Assembly (NCBI GenBank): GCA_947085765.1
Contig: CAMTXZ010000132.1
Coordinates: forward strand, 1 to 10,217
Direction: 5' to 3'
Origin: JAKFXL01 sp947085765
Lineage (GTDB): Bacteria; Pseudomonadota; Gammaproteobacteria; Tenderiales; Tenderiaceae
DNA length: 10,217 bases
In this document: piece after piece, positions 1-7,271 of the stretch
Layout of the letters: every line of letters starts with the position of its first letter
How positions within the stretch are numbered: position 1 is the first letter of the stretch
Position numbers and translations under genes: made by a program
Notes under the pieces: generated by a model
The model's database searches: none
What the model saw: the letters and a program-made list of their open reading frames with translations, nothing else
What the model was told of the DNA's origin: nothing

Positions 1-74
1 AGCAGCAGGCAGCCATGCACCGCCTGCGAGCCGGTCGGGTCGTCGTCGAGGACGATGATCTTGTTCTGGGTCAT
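1..74 (-). CDS. Four-carbon acid sugar kinase family protein (DUF1537), N-terminal fragment
   Basis: Reading leftward from an ATG at 74-72, the 24 visible codons begin MTQNKIIVLDDDPTGSQAVH. The DDDPTGSQ-x-VHG motif is the signature start of the four-carbon acid sugar kinase family (formerly DUF1537; OtnK, DtnK and LtnD-pathway kinases), which phosphorylate sugar acids such as 2-oxotetronates in the cytoplasm using ATP. The gene runs off the left edge, so the C-terminal nucleotide-binding domain is not seen. A GAGG ribosome-binding site lies about 6 bases upstream of the ATG. It follows the thiamine-diphosphate enzyme gene on the same strand after 77 bases with no visible terminator, so co-transcription is likely. 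The family call rests on a short but distinctive motif; the substrate cannot be deduced. Confidence 0.75.
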   Translation of the reverse strand, partial: MTQNKIIVLDDDPTGSQAVHGCLL

Positions 75-151
75 ATCTGCCTCGTTACTCTATATAAGGT
101 GGGTGAACACCACCGTCCGCAGCCAGCTGCAAACGGTGGCCGTCCCGCTTG

Positions 152-2338
152 TTATGCCTTCAGGGCACGCGCCACCAACGCGTCGGCGGTCAGGCCGTTA
201 AAGGCCATGATCTCCGCCGCTGAAGCGGTGGTCTCGCCACGCTTCCAGGCAAAAACATCACGCCGTGGCGCACGGCTACGCAACATCACCGGCTCCAGTG
301 TCGCACTAGGACCACCACTGACGCCAATCAAAATATCGCCATCAAACAGCGCGTTGAAGTGGTTGTCATCGAGGAACAGGTTATCTGGTTCTGAACAGGT
401 ATCCCAGGCAACATCACTCGGGCGATAGAGGCGACGTGGATTGACCACTGAGACGATACGCACGCCGTGACCGGCGCTGGCCAACTGTTCAGCAGCGGCA
501 AATACCGGCAGCAGCGCCATGTCGCCAACCACGGCAAAGACCACCTGGTTGCTGCCGGGGCGATCCAGCAGGGTGATGGCGCCGTCGCGCAGCGCCTGAC
601 GGCTCTGTTCGAGAGTGGTACGAATCGGCAGCGGACTCTTGGAGGCGGTGATGACAACCCCTTTGTTGTAGGTGTCGAGTGCCCAGGCGTAGGCGGCCTG
701 GATCATGTTGGCATCCACCGGGAAGAGTGGGAAGACGTTGCCGTTGCGCATCATCGCCGCAAAATAGGCCTCGATCTCGGGGCGCTGATGGGTCCAGCCG
801 TTGCGACCCTGCTCCAATGCGCCAGCGGTAAAGAGCGTGACAGTTGATGGAGTTTTACGACGCAGTTCGGCCATCGCCTGGGTCACGGTCTGCCAGATAG
901 GCAGGCCATTGATGGCAAAACTCTCATACGAACACCACAGGGTGCGGCTGCCAAACAGCGCCAGTCCGGCGGCCAGTCCGGCGCAGGCATCTTCGTTGAG
1001 TGGCTCATAAACCTGACCTGTCGGCCCCTGGTTGTAGAGTGCATCTGCCGTCGGGTGACGAATCTGTAGCGCCTCGTTGATGTTGCCGATACCGGAGGCC
1101 TCGTTGCCATCGGCATTGGTCACTATAAAGCGACGATCCTGACGACCCACTTCACCCACCAACAGCCCCATGGCGGTGGTTGGGGCTTTATTCTCACCCA
1201 GGGCAAAATCGACCAGCGGCAGGTTGGTGATCGGTGTCAGCGGCAGTACCGATTCGGTTACGGCGGTACGGGCTGATGGTCCACCCCCGGCGCGGCTGAA
1301 GTTGTCACGCACGATCTGCCACGCCTGGGGCGGCAGCGCGCGGCGCTTCAACCCCTCGATCACCACCTCATTTTCGAGTGTGTGCTGTGGGTAAAGGTTG
1401 TGCGACTTGGCACCCAGGGCATGAACCCCGGCACCCTTGAGCTGCTTGATGATAAAGACAGTGAGCTTGCCATCCAGGGCCGACTGGGCGGCCTGATCCA
1501 TGGTCTCCAGTACCGCTGCGGTAAAGGCCAGACGCTGCTTGTGCGAAAAGCGGGTGCTGTCGACAAACGCACCACTCTGGCCGGCATCGTCGTAGGGTTT
1601 GGCATCAACCAGATAGACCATCTCAAAGCCGTGACCACGCCAGTAGGTGATCAACTCCTCTTCGGTCAGGGTCGCCACCATCGAGTGGTGCTCCTGGCTA
1701 TAACCGTTCCAGATCAGCACCGGCAGGAAGTTGGTGACCGTGGGGTAGGCGATATGGAAATGCATCATGGCGTTAAGCACGTAGGGTTCGCCCATGCCAC
1801 CGTCGCCGATGGTGAACGGGAACAGCGTGCCGGGATGCAACATCGCCCCGGACATGGCGAAATGCTGCCCCTGCCCTAACGGTCCCGCCGGAGCAAGGAT
1901 ACCGGGGATGGCGCCAGAGAGATGGCCGAGCAGACCATGCTGTTCGCGGTAGCGGTCACGCATGTTCTGCACCGTGTTGATGCCCATCTCCTCCAGGGAG
2001 GAGTCGAGGAACATCGAACTGTAAAAGCCGGGCGCGTGGTGCCCGACCTCGGTGACGATATTGGTATGGCCGAGCATGATCAACGCGGCGTGGGCATCGG
2101 CGCTGCTGGCAAAACCACCCGGATGGCCGGAGGCCTTGGCGGCCGTCACCTGCAGGGTGAGGTAACGCAGCGCGTCAGCACCGAGCATGGTCTGGTAGAC
2201 CGCCGCTGGGTCGCGTGGATTGGCAATGGCACGTTCGCCCGCGCCGATCACCGCCTGCGCGGCGTGGTCGGCATAACCCGCCCATGGTTCGCCAAAATAC
2301 TGGATGCCTTCACAAAACGCCGGTGCCTGGATGGTCAT
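152..2338 (-). CDS. Transketolase/phosphoketolase-like thiamine-diphosphate enzyme
   Basis: The predicted protein has 728 residues. The start is placed at 2338 because GAGGAG sits 8 bases upstream; a longer reading frame to 2518 would run through the promoter and into the divergent regulator gene. The N-terminal half has SGHPGG at 70-75 (transketolase style) and the diphosphate-binding motif GDG (178-180) ending at N211, followed by GY, as in phosphoketolases (LNGY). Further on, GQVYEPLNED (441-450) resembles the phosphoketolase segment carrying the catalytic Glu (here probably E449). NGWTHQRPE (513-521) and PVDAN (540-544) match the phosphoketolase NGFSHQ and PPDAN segments. Such enzymes cleave or transfer two-carbon ketol units in the cytoplasm. 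The length is between transketolase (about 660) and phosphoketolase (about 790). The neighbouring sugar-acid kinase and IclR regulator suggest a catabolic operon. Whether it makes acetyl phosphate or transfers ketol groups cannot be told; the superfamily call is firm, the reaction is not. Confidence 0.8.
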   Translation of the reverse strand: MTIQAPAFCEGIQYFGEPWAGYADHAAQAVIGAGERAIANPRDPAAVYQTMLGADALRYLTLQVTAAKASGHPGGFASSADAHAALIMLGHTNIVTEVGHHAPGFYSSMFLDSSLEEMGINTVQNMRDRYREQHGLLGHLSGAIPGILAPAGPLGQGQHFAMSGAMLHPGTLFPFTIGDGGMGEPYVLNAMMHFHIAYPTVTNFLPVLIWNGYSQEHHSMVATLTEEELITYWRGHGFEMVYLVDAKPYDDAGQSGAFVDSTRFSHKQRLAFTAAVLETMDQAAQSALDGKLTVFIIKQLKGAGVHALGAKSHNLYPQHTLENEVVIEGLKRRALPPQAWQIVRDNFSRAGGGPSARTAVTESVLPLTPITNLPLVDFALGENKAPTTAMGLLVGEVGRQDRRFIVTNADGNEASGIGNINEALQIRHPTADALYNQGPTGQVYEPLNEDACAGLAAGLALFGSRTLWCSYESFAINGLPIWQTVTQAMAELRRKTPSTVTLFTAGALEQGRNGWTHQRPEIEAYFAAMMRNGNVFPLFPVDANMIQAAYAWALDTYNKGVVITASKSPLPIRTTLEQSRQALRDGAITLLDRPGSNQVVFAVVGDMALLPVFAAAEQLASAGHGVRIVSVVNPRRLYRPSDVAWDTCSEPDNLFLDDNHFNALFDGDILIGVSGGPSATLEPVMLRSRAPRRDVFAWKRGETTASAAEIMAFNGLTADALVARALKA

Positions 2339-2381
2339 GATTGAATCTCCTCGAATCATTGATAATTTTGAACTTGCTTCG

Positions 2382-2410
2382 ATCCTATTCGATCGAATAT
2401 CATTTCGCAA
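2382..2410 (-). promoter_or_regulatory. Predicted sigma-70 promoter of the thiamine-diphosphate enzyme operon
   Basis: On the minus strand TTGCGA (2410-2405) and TAGGAT (2387-2382) are separated by 17 bases. Each matches the consensus hexamer at 4 of 6 positions. Transcription would begin near 2375, giving a leader of roughly 37 bases before the ATG at 2338 that contains the GAGGAG ribosome-binding site. The 14-base palindrome at 2386-2399 lies in the spacer and touches the -10 box, which fits a repressor site. Confidence 0.45.
2386..2399. promoter_or_regulatory. Candidate IclR-family operator (perfect palindrome)
   Basis: TATTCGATCGAATA is a perfect 14-base palindrome in the middle of the divergent control region. 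The half motif TTCGATC also occurs at 2378-2384, 10 bases before the copy at 2388-2394, so a second dimer could bind on the same helix face. IclR-family regulators usually bind palindromes in the shared intergenic region next to their own gene. Overlap with the predicted promoter of the minus-strand operon suggests repression. Binding is an inference from position and symmetry. Confidence 0.45.
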
Positions 2411-2446
2411 TACACAATCGATTTCATAATGCGGAACGAACCAGAT

Positions 2447-3214
2447 ATGAAAGCACCGACAACAACCCCCATCCAGGTCATCGATCGCCTCGTCAACCTG
2501 CTCGATGCACTGGGCCAACAGGCTGAACCGCTGAGCCTAAAAGTGCTCTCCGCCGAGACCGGCCTGCACCCATCGACCGCACACCGCATCCTGGCCTCGC
2601 TCGCCGCTCACCACCTGGTCGAGCGCAGCGAAGGCGGCACCTACCAGCTTGGTCCTCACCTGCTGACACTGGCATCCCGGGCGCAGCGCCAGCTCGACCC
2701 ACGCCGCGAGGCGCTGCCGGTGATGGAGTGGCTGCGTGGCGAGATTGGCGAAACCGTCAACCTGACGGTGCGCGAAGGCGATGTGCTGGTCTATATTGAA
2801 CGGGTGCTGAGCCAGAAGGCGATGCGGGTCGAGCAGGTGATCGGCAGTCGCGCACCGCTGCACGTCACCGCTGCCGGCAAGCTGTTTCTGGCCGATGAGG
2901 GTGAGAGCGCCTGCGCCGACTATGCCCAGCGCCATGGGCTGGAGGCCTACACCGTCAATACCATCACCGATCTGGCCAGACTCACTGCCGCTGTTGACCA
3001 GGCCCGCAGCCGTGGTTACGCCTTCGACGACGAGGAGGCGGAGCTGGGTGTCGGCTGTATCGGTGCGCCGGTACGTGACGCGGGTGGCCGCATGGTGGCG
3101 GGGCTATCGGTATCGGCGCCGATTCAACGCCGTCGCCAGGAGTGGCTGCCTTTGGTACTCGAGGCCGGTCAACGGCTCTCGGCGCGACTCGGCTACCGCC
3201 CAGTCAGCCTCTAA
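2447..3214 (+). CDS. IclR-family transcriptional regulator
   Basis: The protein has 255 residues from the chosen start, a typical length for the family. Residues about 5-70 form the winged helix-turn-helix, seen as PIQVIDRLVNLLDAL, then LSLKVLSAETGLHPSTAHRI (recognition helix) and the wing ending near GGTYQLG. The rest is the IclR effector-binding domain, with TVREGDVLVYIERV, the segment APLHVTAAGKLFLA and the late motif GVGCIGAPVRD followed by AGLSVSAP. I placed the start at 2447 (MKAPTTTP), where a weak GGAA lies 10 bases upstream; an ATG at 2429 would add six residues but has no ribosome-binding site. It is divergent from the thiamine-diphosphate enzyme operon and probably controls it, and perhaps itself, through the palindrome at 2386-2399. 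The effector is unknown. Confidence 0.92.
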   Translation: MKAPTTTPIQVIDRLVNLLDALGQQAEPLSLKVLSAETGLHPSTAHRILASLAAHHLVERSEGGTYQLGPHLLTLASRAQRQLDPRREALPVMEWLRGEIGETVNLTVREGDVLVYIERVLSQKAMRVEQVIGSRAPLHVTAAGKLFLADEGESACADYAQRHGLEAYTVNTITDLARLTAAVDQARSRGYAFDDEEAELGVGCIGAPVRDAGGRMVAGLSVSAPIQRRRQEWLPLVLEAGQRLSARLGYRPVSL

Positions 3215-3222
3215 TACTGCTA

Positions 3223-3251
3223 TTGCTGGGGGCTAATTTATTGATCATAAT
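3223..3251 (+). promoter_or_regulatory. Possible sigma-70 promoter of the PP0621-family gene
   Basis: TTGCTG (3223-3228) and CATAAT (3246-3251) are separated by 17 bases. The -10 box matches consensus at 5 of 6 positions, the -35 box at 3. It lies in the 99-base gap after the IclR gene and would give a leader of about 56 bases. It is the best match in the gap but is not strong evidence. Confidence 0.35.
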
Positions 3252-3313
3252 AGCTCTTTGTTGATTTCAGACCACCGGTCCACCTCCCCCACCCTCAATC
3301 AGGCAACGCTCAC

Positions 3314-3538
3314 ATGCCACTATTTCGTCTACTCATTATCGCCTTGATCGTCGGTGCCGGCTTTTACATTTATCGTCGCCTCACGCTCAAACCGCCGGCC
3401 AAAAAACCACCCCAGGTGCGCTCAACCCAGGCCGTCAAATGTGAGCTGTGTGGCCTGCACATCCCCGAGCACGAAGCGATCCACCGTGGCAACCAGATCT
3501 ACTGCTGTCAGGATCACGCCGACAAAGCGGCCCATTAA
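3314..3538 (+). CDS. PP0621-family small membrane-anchored cysteine-rich protein
   Basis: This 74-residue protein has one N-terminal hydrophobic helix (about residues 4-20, FRLLIIALIVGAGFYIY), followed by RR, so the C-terminal part is probably cytoplasmic. A proline/lysine-rich linker (25-35) leads to a small metal-binding-like domain with CELC (C43, C46), HIPEHEA and YCCQDH (C64, C65, H68). This layout matches the family annotated as PP0621 in pseudomonads, where it is found beside pilS/pilR. The function is not known; the cysteine and histidine spacing suggests zinc binding. No strong Shine-Dalgarno sequence precedes the ATG (AGG 10 bases upstream). It stands 84 bases before pilS, on the same strand and without a terminator between, so it may be co-transcribed with it. 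Confidence 0.85.
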   Translation: MPLFRLLIIALIVGAGFYIYRRLTLKPPAKKPPQVRSTQAVKCELCGLHIPEHEAIHRGNQIYCCQDHADKAAH

Positions 3539-3622
3539 TAACTAATAGAACTGTAGCGTTACCTCTATCTACCGATAATTAAAGCATTCCAAAGTTTGCC
3601 TTAAAAGAGAGATAGGACAACC

Positions 3623-5230
3623 ATGACGGTTGATACTCAGCCAACGGAACAGCTCAACCCGTCCCATACTTGGCGACCACTGCGCCTCTTCAACTTTTAT
3701 CGCCTGCTGCTTTCCGGTTTTTTTTTCGCGCTGACCTTTTCAGACCTCAGCATCAGGCCTATCGGCGAACATAACCAGACACTGTTTGATGGGGTGGCGA
3801 TCATCTATCTGCTGCTCGCCATCGGCAGCTGTTTTACCATTCGTGCGCGCACCCCGCGCTTCACCACCCAGGTCTATTGCCAGACACTCATCGATATTGC
3901 CGCCATCACCCTGCTGATGCACGCCAGCGGCGGCGTCACCAGCGGCTTGGGCATGCTGTTGATCATCGCTGTCGCTGGTGGCGCCATGCTGCTGGAGGGG
4001 CGTACGGCCCTTAGCCTGGCCGCCATTGCCACCCTTTTTATACTGGGTGAACAGATCTACTTTCAGTTCGGCAATCCACAGCTGTCCGCCGCCTATACCC
4101 ACACCGGCTTGCTGGGGGCGACCTTTTTTGTCACCGCCCTGCTGGCCCGGGTGCTGGCGCAACGGATCCGCGAAAGCGAGGCGCTGGCGGCCAAACGCGG
4201 CATCGACCTAGCCAACATGGAGCAGCTGGCCGAGTATGTTATCCAGCGCATGCAGACCGGCGTGGTGGTGGTGGATAGCAGCGCCCATATCTGGCAGATC
4301 AACGACTCGGCCCGCCAGCTGCTTGGCCTGGCACCGCTGACAGGTAATCCGCCACTGGCCAACACCTGCCCACCGCTGGCACAGCAATATCAACGCTGGC
4401 TAAACGCACCGGACGCAGCCGCACAACAGTTCCACGGCGACGCTGCCAAGCTGTTGCCACGCTTTGCGATGTTGGGGGATGAGGCCAGCACGCTGATCTT
4501 CCTGGAAGATACCGCCGCCCTGACACACCAGGCGCAGCAGCTCAAACTGGCATCGCTGGGGAGACTCTCCGCCAACATCGCCCACGAAATCCGCAACCCG
4601 CTCGGCGCCATCAGCCACGCCGGCCAACTGCTGGCCGAATCGCCACGTCTCGACAAACACGACCAGCGTCTCACCGAGATCATCCACAGCAACTGCCAAC
4701 GCATGAACAGCATTATCGAAAACGTGCTGCACCTGGGGCGACGCAATCAGGCCCAACCTGAAACCATCCTGCTCAAACCGTGGCTGGAAAACTTTGTCGA
4801 TGAGTTATGCCGCAGCCAGCAGCTCACCGCGGAGCAGGTCCAGCTCAGTGTTGAACCGGACACACTGGCGATAGAGTTCGACGCCAGCCAGCTGCACCAG
4901 ATCCTCTGGAACCTCTGCCACAATGGCATCCGCCATGGCACAGAACAGAGCGGCCACGCCCAGCTTAGCCTCAGCGCCCACGTCGCCGCCAACAACCCCA
5001 CCGCCCATCTCGACATCAGTGACAATGGCCCGGGCATCGACGCCACCACCCTGCAACAGATTTTTGAACCCTTTTTCACCACTGCCGCACAAGGCAGCGG
5101 CCTGGGACTTTACATCGCCAGAGAACTGAGCGAGTGTAACCACGCCCATTTAAGCTATCTGCCTGCCACCCACGGTGGCAGCTGTTTTCGCCTGACCTTT
5201 GGCGACCCACGCAGACGGAGAACCCATTAA
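3623..5230 (+). CDS. pilS: Type IV pilus two-component sensor histidine kinase PilS
   Basis: The protein has 535 residues, close to the Pseudomonas PilS length. The first 180 residues hold about six hydrophobic helices (near 25-41, 57-75, 85-100, 107-123, 127-145 and 160-180). A PAS-like domain follows at about 200-300 (QTGVVVVDSSAHIWQIN). The HisKA dimerisation helix carries the phospho-accepting H321 in SANIAHEIRNPLGAI. The ATPase domain shows the N box around N430 and N434 (ILWNLCHNGIRHG), G1 DNGPGID (468-473) and G2 GSGLGLYIA. In known systems PilS monitors pilin in the inner membrane and sets PilR phosphorylation. AGGA 5 bases before the ATG is a good ribosome-binding site. The TAA stop directly abuts the ATG of pilR, indicating translational coupling. 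Confidence 0.95.
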   Translation: MTVDTQPTEQLNPSHTWRPLRLFNFYRLLLSGFFFALTFSDLSIRPIGEHNQTLFDGVAIIYLLLAIGSCFTIRARTPRFTTQVYCQTLIDIAAITLLMHASGGVTSGLGMLLIIAVAGGAMLLEGRTALSLAAIATLFILGEQIYFQFGNPQLSAAYTHTGLLGATFFVTALLARVLAQRIRESEALAAKRGIDLANMEQLAEYVIQRMQTGVVVVDSSAHIWQINDSARQLLGLAPLTGNPPLANTCPPLAQQYQRWLNAPDAAAQQFHGDAAKLLPRFAMLGDEASTLIFLEDTAALTHQAQQLKLASLGRLSANIAHEIRNPLGAISHAGQLLAESPRLDKHDQRLTEIIHSNCQRMNSIIENVLHLGRRNQAQPETILLKPWLENFVDELCRSQQLTAEQVQLSVEPDTLAIEFDASQLHQILWNLCHNGIRHGTEQSGHAQLSLSAHVAANNPTAHLDISDNGPGIDATTLQQIFEPFFTTAAQGSGLGLYIARELSECNHAHLSYLPATHGGSCFRLTFGDPRRRRTH

Positions 5231-6565
5231 ATGAACAGCCGCCCACTAGCACTCATTGTCGACGACGAACCCGACATCCGCGAGCTCATCACCCTAACGC
5301 TGGGGCACATGGAGATCGACTGCCACAGCGCCGCCGACCTCGCGCAGGCGCGCACACTGCTGGCCAGCCATCATTACGATTTCTGCCTCACCGACATGCG
5401 CCTGCCCGATGGCGACGGCATTGAACTGGTCAAAGAGATTCAGCAACACCACCCCGACACCCCCGTCGCCATGATCACCGCCCACGGCAATATGGATGCC
5501 GCCGTCACTGCACTGAAGGCCGGCGCCTTCGACTTTGTCTCCAAACCGGTGGATCTTCAGGTGCTGCGCAACCTGATCAACACTGCGCTCAAACTGCGCA
5601 ACGAAGAGAACACCCCACAAGAGCGCCGCAGCCGTGACACGCTACTGGGTGAATCGGAAGCGATGCGCCAGATCCGCCACAAAATCGCCAAGGTCAGTCG
5701 CAGCCAGGCCCCCATCTACATCAGTGGTGAGTCGGGCAGCGGCAAAGAGCTGGTCGCCCGCCACATCCACAACAAGGGGCCACGCGCCACACAGCCGTTT
5801 ATCCCGGTCAACTGTGGCGCCATCCCCGAATCACTGATGGAGAGTGAATTTTTTGGCCACAAAAAAGGCAGCTTCACCGGCGCGCACAACAACAAGGATG
5901 GCCTGTTCCAGGCCGCCGATGGTGGCACCCTGTTTCTTGACGAGGTTGCCGATCTGCCGTTGCTGATGCAGGTCAAACTGCTGCGCGCCATTCAGGAAAA
6001 ATCAATTCGCCCCATCGGTGCACAACAGGAACTATCGGTCGACGTGCGCATCCTCAGCGCCACCCACAAAAACCTTGCCGAGTTAGTCGCCGCGGGCAGC
6101 TTCCGTCAAGATCTCTTCTACCGCATCAACGTCATCGAACTGCATGTGCCCAGTCTGCGCGAGCGCCGCGACGACATCGCCATGCTCGCCGAACACTGCC
6201 TGAAAAAAATCAGCCAAGGCATGGGCATCACCAAACCCACACTCTCCCCTGCTGCACTACAAGCGTTACAGGCATACCGTTTTCCCGGCAACGTGCGCGA
6301 GCTGGAAAATATCCTCGAACGCGCCCTTGCACTCTGCGAAGAGCACACCATTCAACCGCAAGACCTGCACCTGCCGCAGCCAGAAAACAGATCAGATCAG
6401 ATCAATGAAAATCAACCACTCGACTCCTACCTCGACCATCACGCCCGCGACGTCATTGAAAAGGCGCTGAAAGAAACCAGATACAACAAAACCGCCTCCG
6501 CCAAACTGCTCGGCATCAGCTTTCGCCAACTCCGTTACCGCCTGAAAAAACTGGGCATGGATTAG
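5231..6565 (+). CDS. pilR: Sigma-54-dependent response regulator PilR
   Basis: The protein has 444 residues in NtrC-type order. The receiver domain (about 5-120) has acidic pocket D11/D12, phospho-acceptor D55, T83 and K105. The AAA+ domain (about 138-365) has Walker A GESGSGKE (166-173), the sigma-54 contact loop GSFTGA (213-218; Ser replaces Ala of canonical GAFTGA, as is usual in PilR) and Walker B GGTLFLDE (231-238). A Fis-type helix-turn-helix fills about 405-444 and ends RQLRYRLKKLGMD, nearly the Pseudomonas ending. PilR drives pilin transcription with sigma-54 RNA polymerase; the sigma-54 promoter at 7409 is the obvious target. The linker before the Fis domain (about 382-396) is polar and encoded in part by CAGAT repeats. 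No clear terminator follows; only a short GTGAC/GTCAC hairpin without a T-run is seen at 6576-6588. Confidence 0.96.
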   Translation: MNSRPLALIVDDEPDIRELITLTLGHMEIDCHSAADLAQARTLLASHHYDFCLTDMRLPDGDGIELVKEIQQHHPDTPVAMITAHGNMDAAVTALKAGAFDFVSKPVDLQVLRNLINTALKLRNEENTPQERRSRDTLLGESEAMRQIRHKIAKVSRSQAPIYISGESGSGKELVARHIHNKGPRATQPFIPVNCGAIPESLMESEFFGHKKGSFTGAHNNKDGLFQAADGGTLFLDEVADLPLLMQVKLLRAIQEKSIRPIGAQQELSVDVRILSATHKNLAELVAAGSFRQDLFYRINVIELHVPSLRERRDDIAMLAEHCLKKISQGMGITKPTLSPAALQALQAYRFPGNVRELENILERALALCEEHTIQPQDLHLPQPENRSDQINENQPLDSYLDHHARDVIEKALKETRYNKTASAKLLGISFRQLRYRLKKLGMD

Positions 6566-6631
6566 ATTCACCCCCGTGACCTCGTCACTCCGGCACACTA
6601 TCCCCTACATAACCAATAATGCGATCGCACG

Positions 6632-6659
6632 TTGACATCCCCTCCAGCGTAAATACAAT
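6632..6659 (+). promoter_or_regulatory. Strong sigma-70 promoter of the toxin-antitoxin pair
   Basis: TTGACA (6632-6637) is a perfect -35 hexamer and TACAAT (6654-6659) a 5-of-6 -10 hexamer, with a 16-base spacer. Transcription should start around 6665-6667, which is the position of the toxin ATG (6666), so the message would be nearly leaderless. Overlapping the -10 box is the inverted repeat CGTA (6648-6651) and TACG (6661-6664), a possible site for autorepression by the antitoxin. The operator role is inferred. Confidence 0.7.
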
Positions 6660-6665
6660 GTACGT

Positions 6666-6953
6666 ATGATCGAATTCGAATGGAACCCGGGCAAGGCGGC
6701 TGCCAATCAAAAGAAACATGGCGTCTCCTTTGAAGAGGCCAAATCAGTTTTCTATGACGAATTTGCCATTCAATTTTATGATGACGACAACTCACCAGTG
6801 GAAGATCGCTTCTTGATGCTCGGACTAAGCTGCGAATCACGGGTTCTTATCGTCTGCCATTGCGAACGTGACTCCGGCAACACCATCAGAATCATATCCG
6901 CCCGCAAGGCAACCAAAAACGAACGCAAATACTACGAAGAGGGCCAACCATGA
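6666..6953 (+). CDS. brnT: BrnT-family type II toxin
   Basis: The 95-residue protein begins MIEFEWNPGKAAANQKKHGV, a typical BrnT start. SFEEAKSVFYDE follows, and the family ending RIISARKATKNERKYYE occupies 75-91. BrnT toxins have a RelE-like fold and act as ribonucleases that block translation until bound by BrnA. Length is as expected and nothing appears truncated, so the toxin is probably intact. No ribosome-binding site precedes the ATG; the promoter position suggests leaderless translation. The last four bases overlap the antitoxin start (ATGA), as is usual for this toxin-first pair. The module sits between pilR and the pilin gene and has no evident functional link to pili. Confidence 0.92.
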   Translation: MIEFEWNPGKAAANQKKHGVSFEEAKSVFYDEFAIQFYDDDNSPVEDRFLMLGLSCESRVLIVCHCERDSGNTIRIISARKATKNERKYYEEGQP

Positions 6954-7174
6954 AAACTGAATACGACCTTGCCAAAATGAAATCCCGTAAAAATCCATAC
7001 GCATCAAAGCTGAAAAGACCCATCACCATGCGGCTCAGCGAAGACGTCATTGAGTACTTCAAGACAATGGCCGAAGAGTCCGGCGTTCCCTATCAAAACC
7101 TGATCAATCTCTACCTGCGCGACTGCGTCGCCCACCACCGTAAAATTGATATCTCTTGGCAGCTGGACTCTTGA
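6950..7174 (+). CDS. brnA: BrnA-type antitoxin with a CopG-like DNA-binding region
   Basis: The 74-residue protein overlaps the toxin gene by four bases and has GAGG upstream within it. After a charged N-terminal part (1-22) that should wrap the toxin, residues 23-60 carry the ribbon-helix-helix-like segment KRPITMRLSEDVIEYFKTMA and GVPYQNLINLYLRDCV, characteristic of BrnA/CopG antitoxins. It would neutralise BrnT and repress the shared promoter together with it. The C-terminal tail (AHHRKIDISWQLDS) is short. The assignment rests on both its own motifs and the overlap with brnT. Confidence 0.88.
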   Translation: MKTEYDLAKMKSRKNPYASKLKRPITMRLSEDVIEYFKTMAEESGVPYQNLINLYLRDCVAHHRKIDISWQLDS

Positions 7175-7213
7175 TTTCAGGGCTCACTTCAAACCCTAAA
7201 AGCTCAGCGTCGA

Positions 7214-7271
7214 GTGACAAACAGACAGTGCGCGTCACAAACTGACACTTCTTGTCACTATGCAGCGACAC
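7214..7271. promoter_or_regulatory. Candidate PilR enhancer-binding array
   Basis: GACA, or the related GTCA, starts at 7216, 7224, 7234, 7244, 7254 and 7267, giving intervals of 8, 10, 10, 10 and 13 bases, near one helical turn. In Pseudomonas aeruginosa, PilR binds tandem elements with a C/G-TGTC core upstream of pilA; TGTC is the complement of GACA. The array lies about 160-220 bases before the predicted sigma-54 start site, at enhancer distance, with AT-rich DNA between. The sites were found by eye, so the boundaries are approximate. Confidence 0.5.

Noticed and set aside
2339..2518. Sixty-residue N-terminal extension of the thiamine-diphosphate enzyme
   Set aside because: It would be translated through the promoter, palindrome and ribosome-binding site and overlap the divergent regulator; it shows no domain, and the GAGGAG at 8 bases from 2338 decides the start.
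3740..4162. Minus-strand reading frame within pilS
   Set aside because: Gln/Gly-rich composition and complete overlap with a well-supported gene mark it as antisense shadow.
6576..6588. Terminator after pilR
   Set aside because: GTGAC-CTC-GTCAC is only a five-base stem with a three-base loop and no T-run follows.
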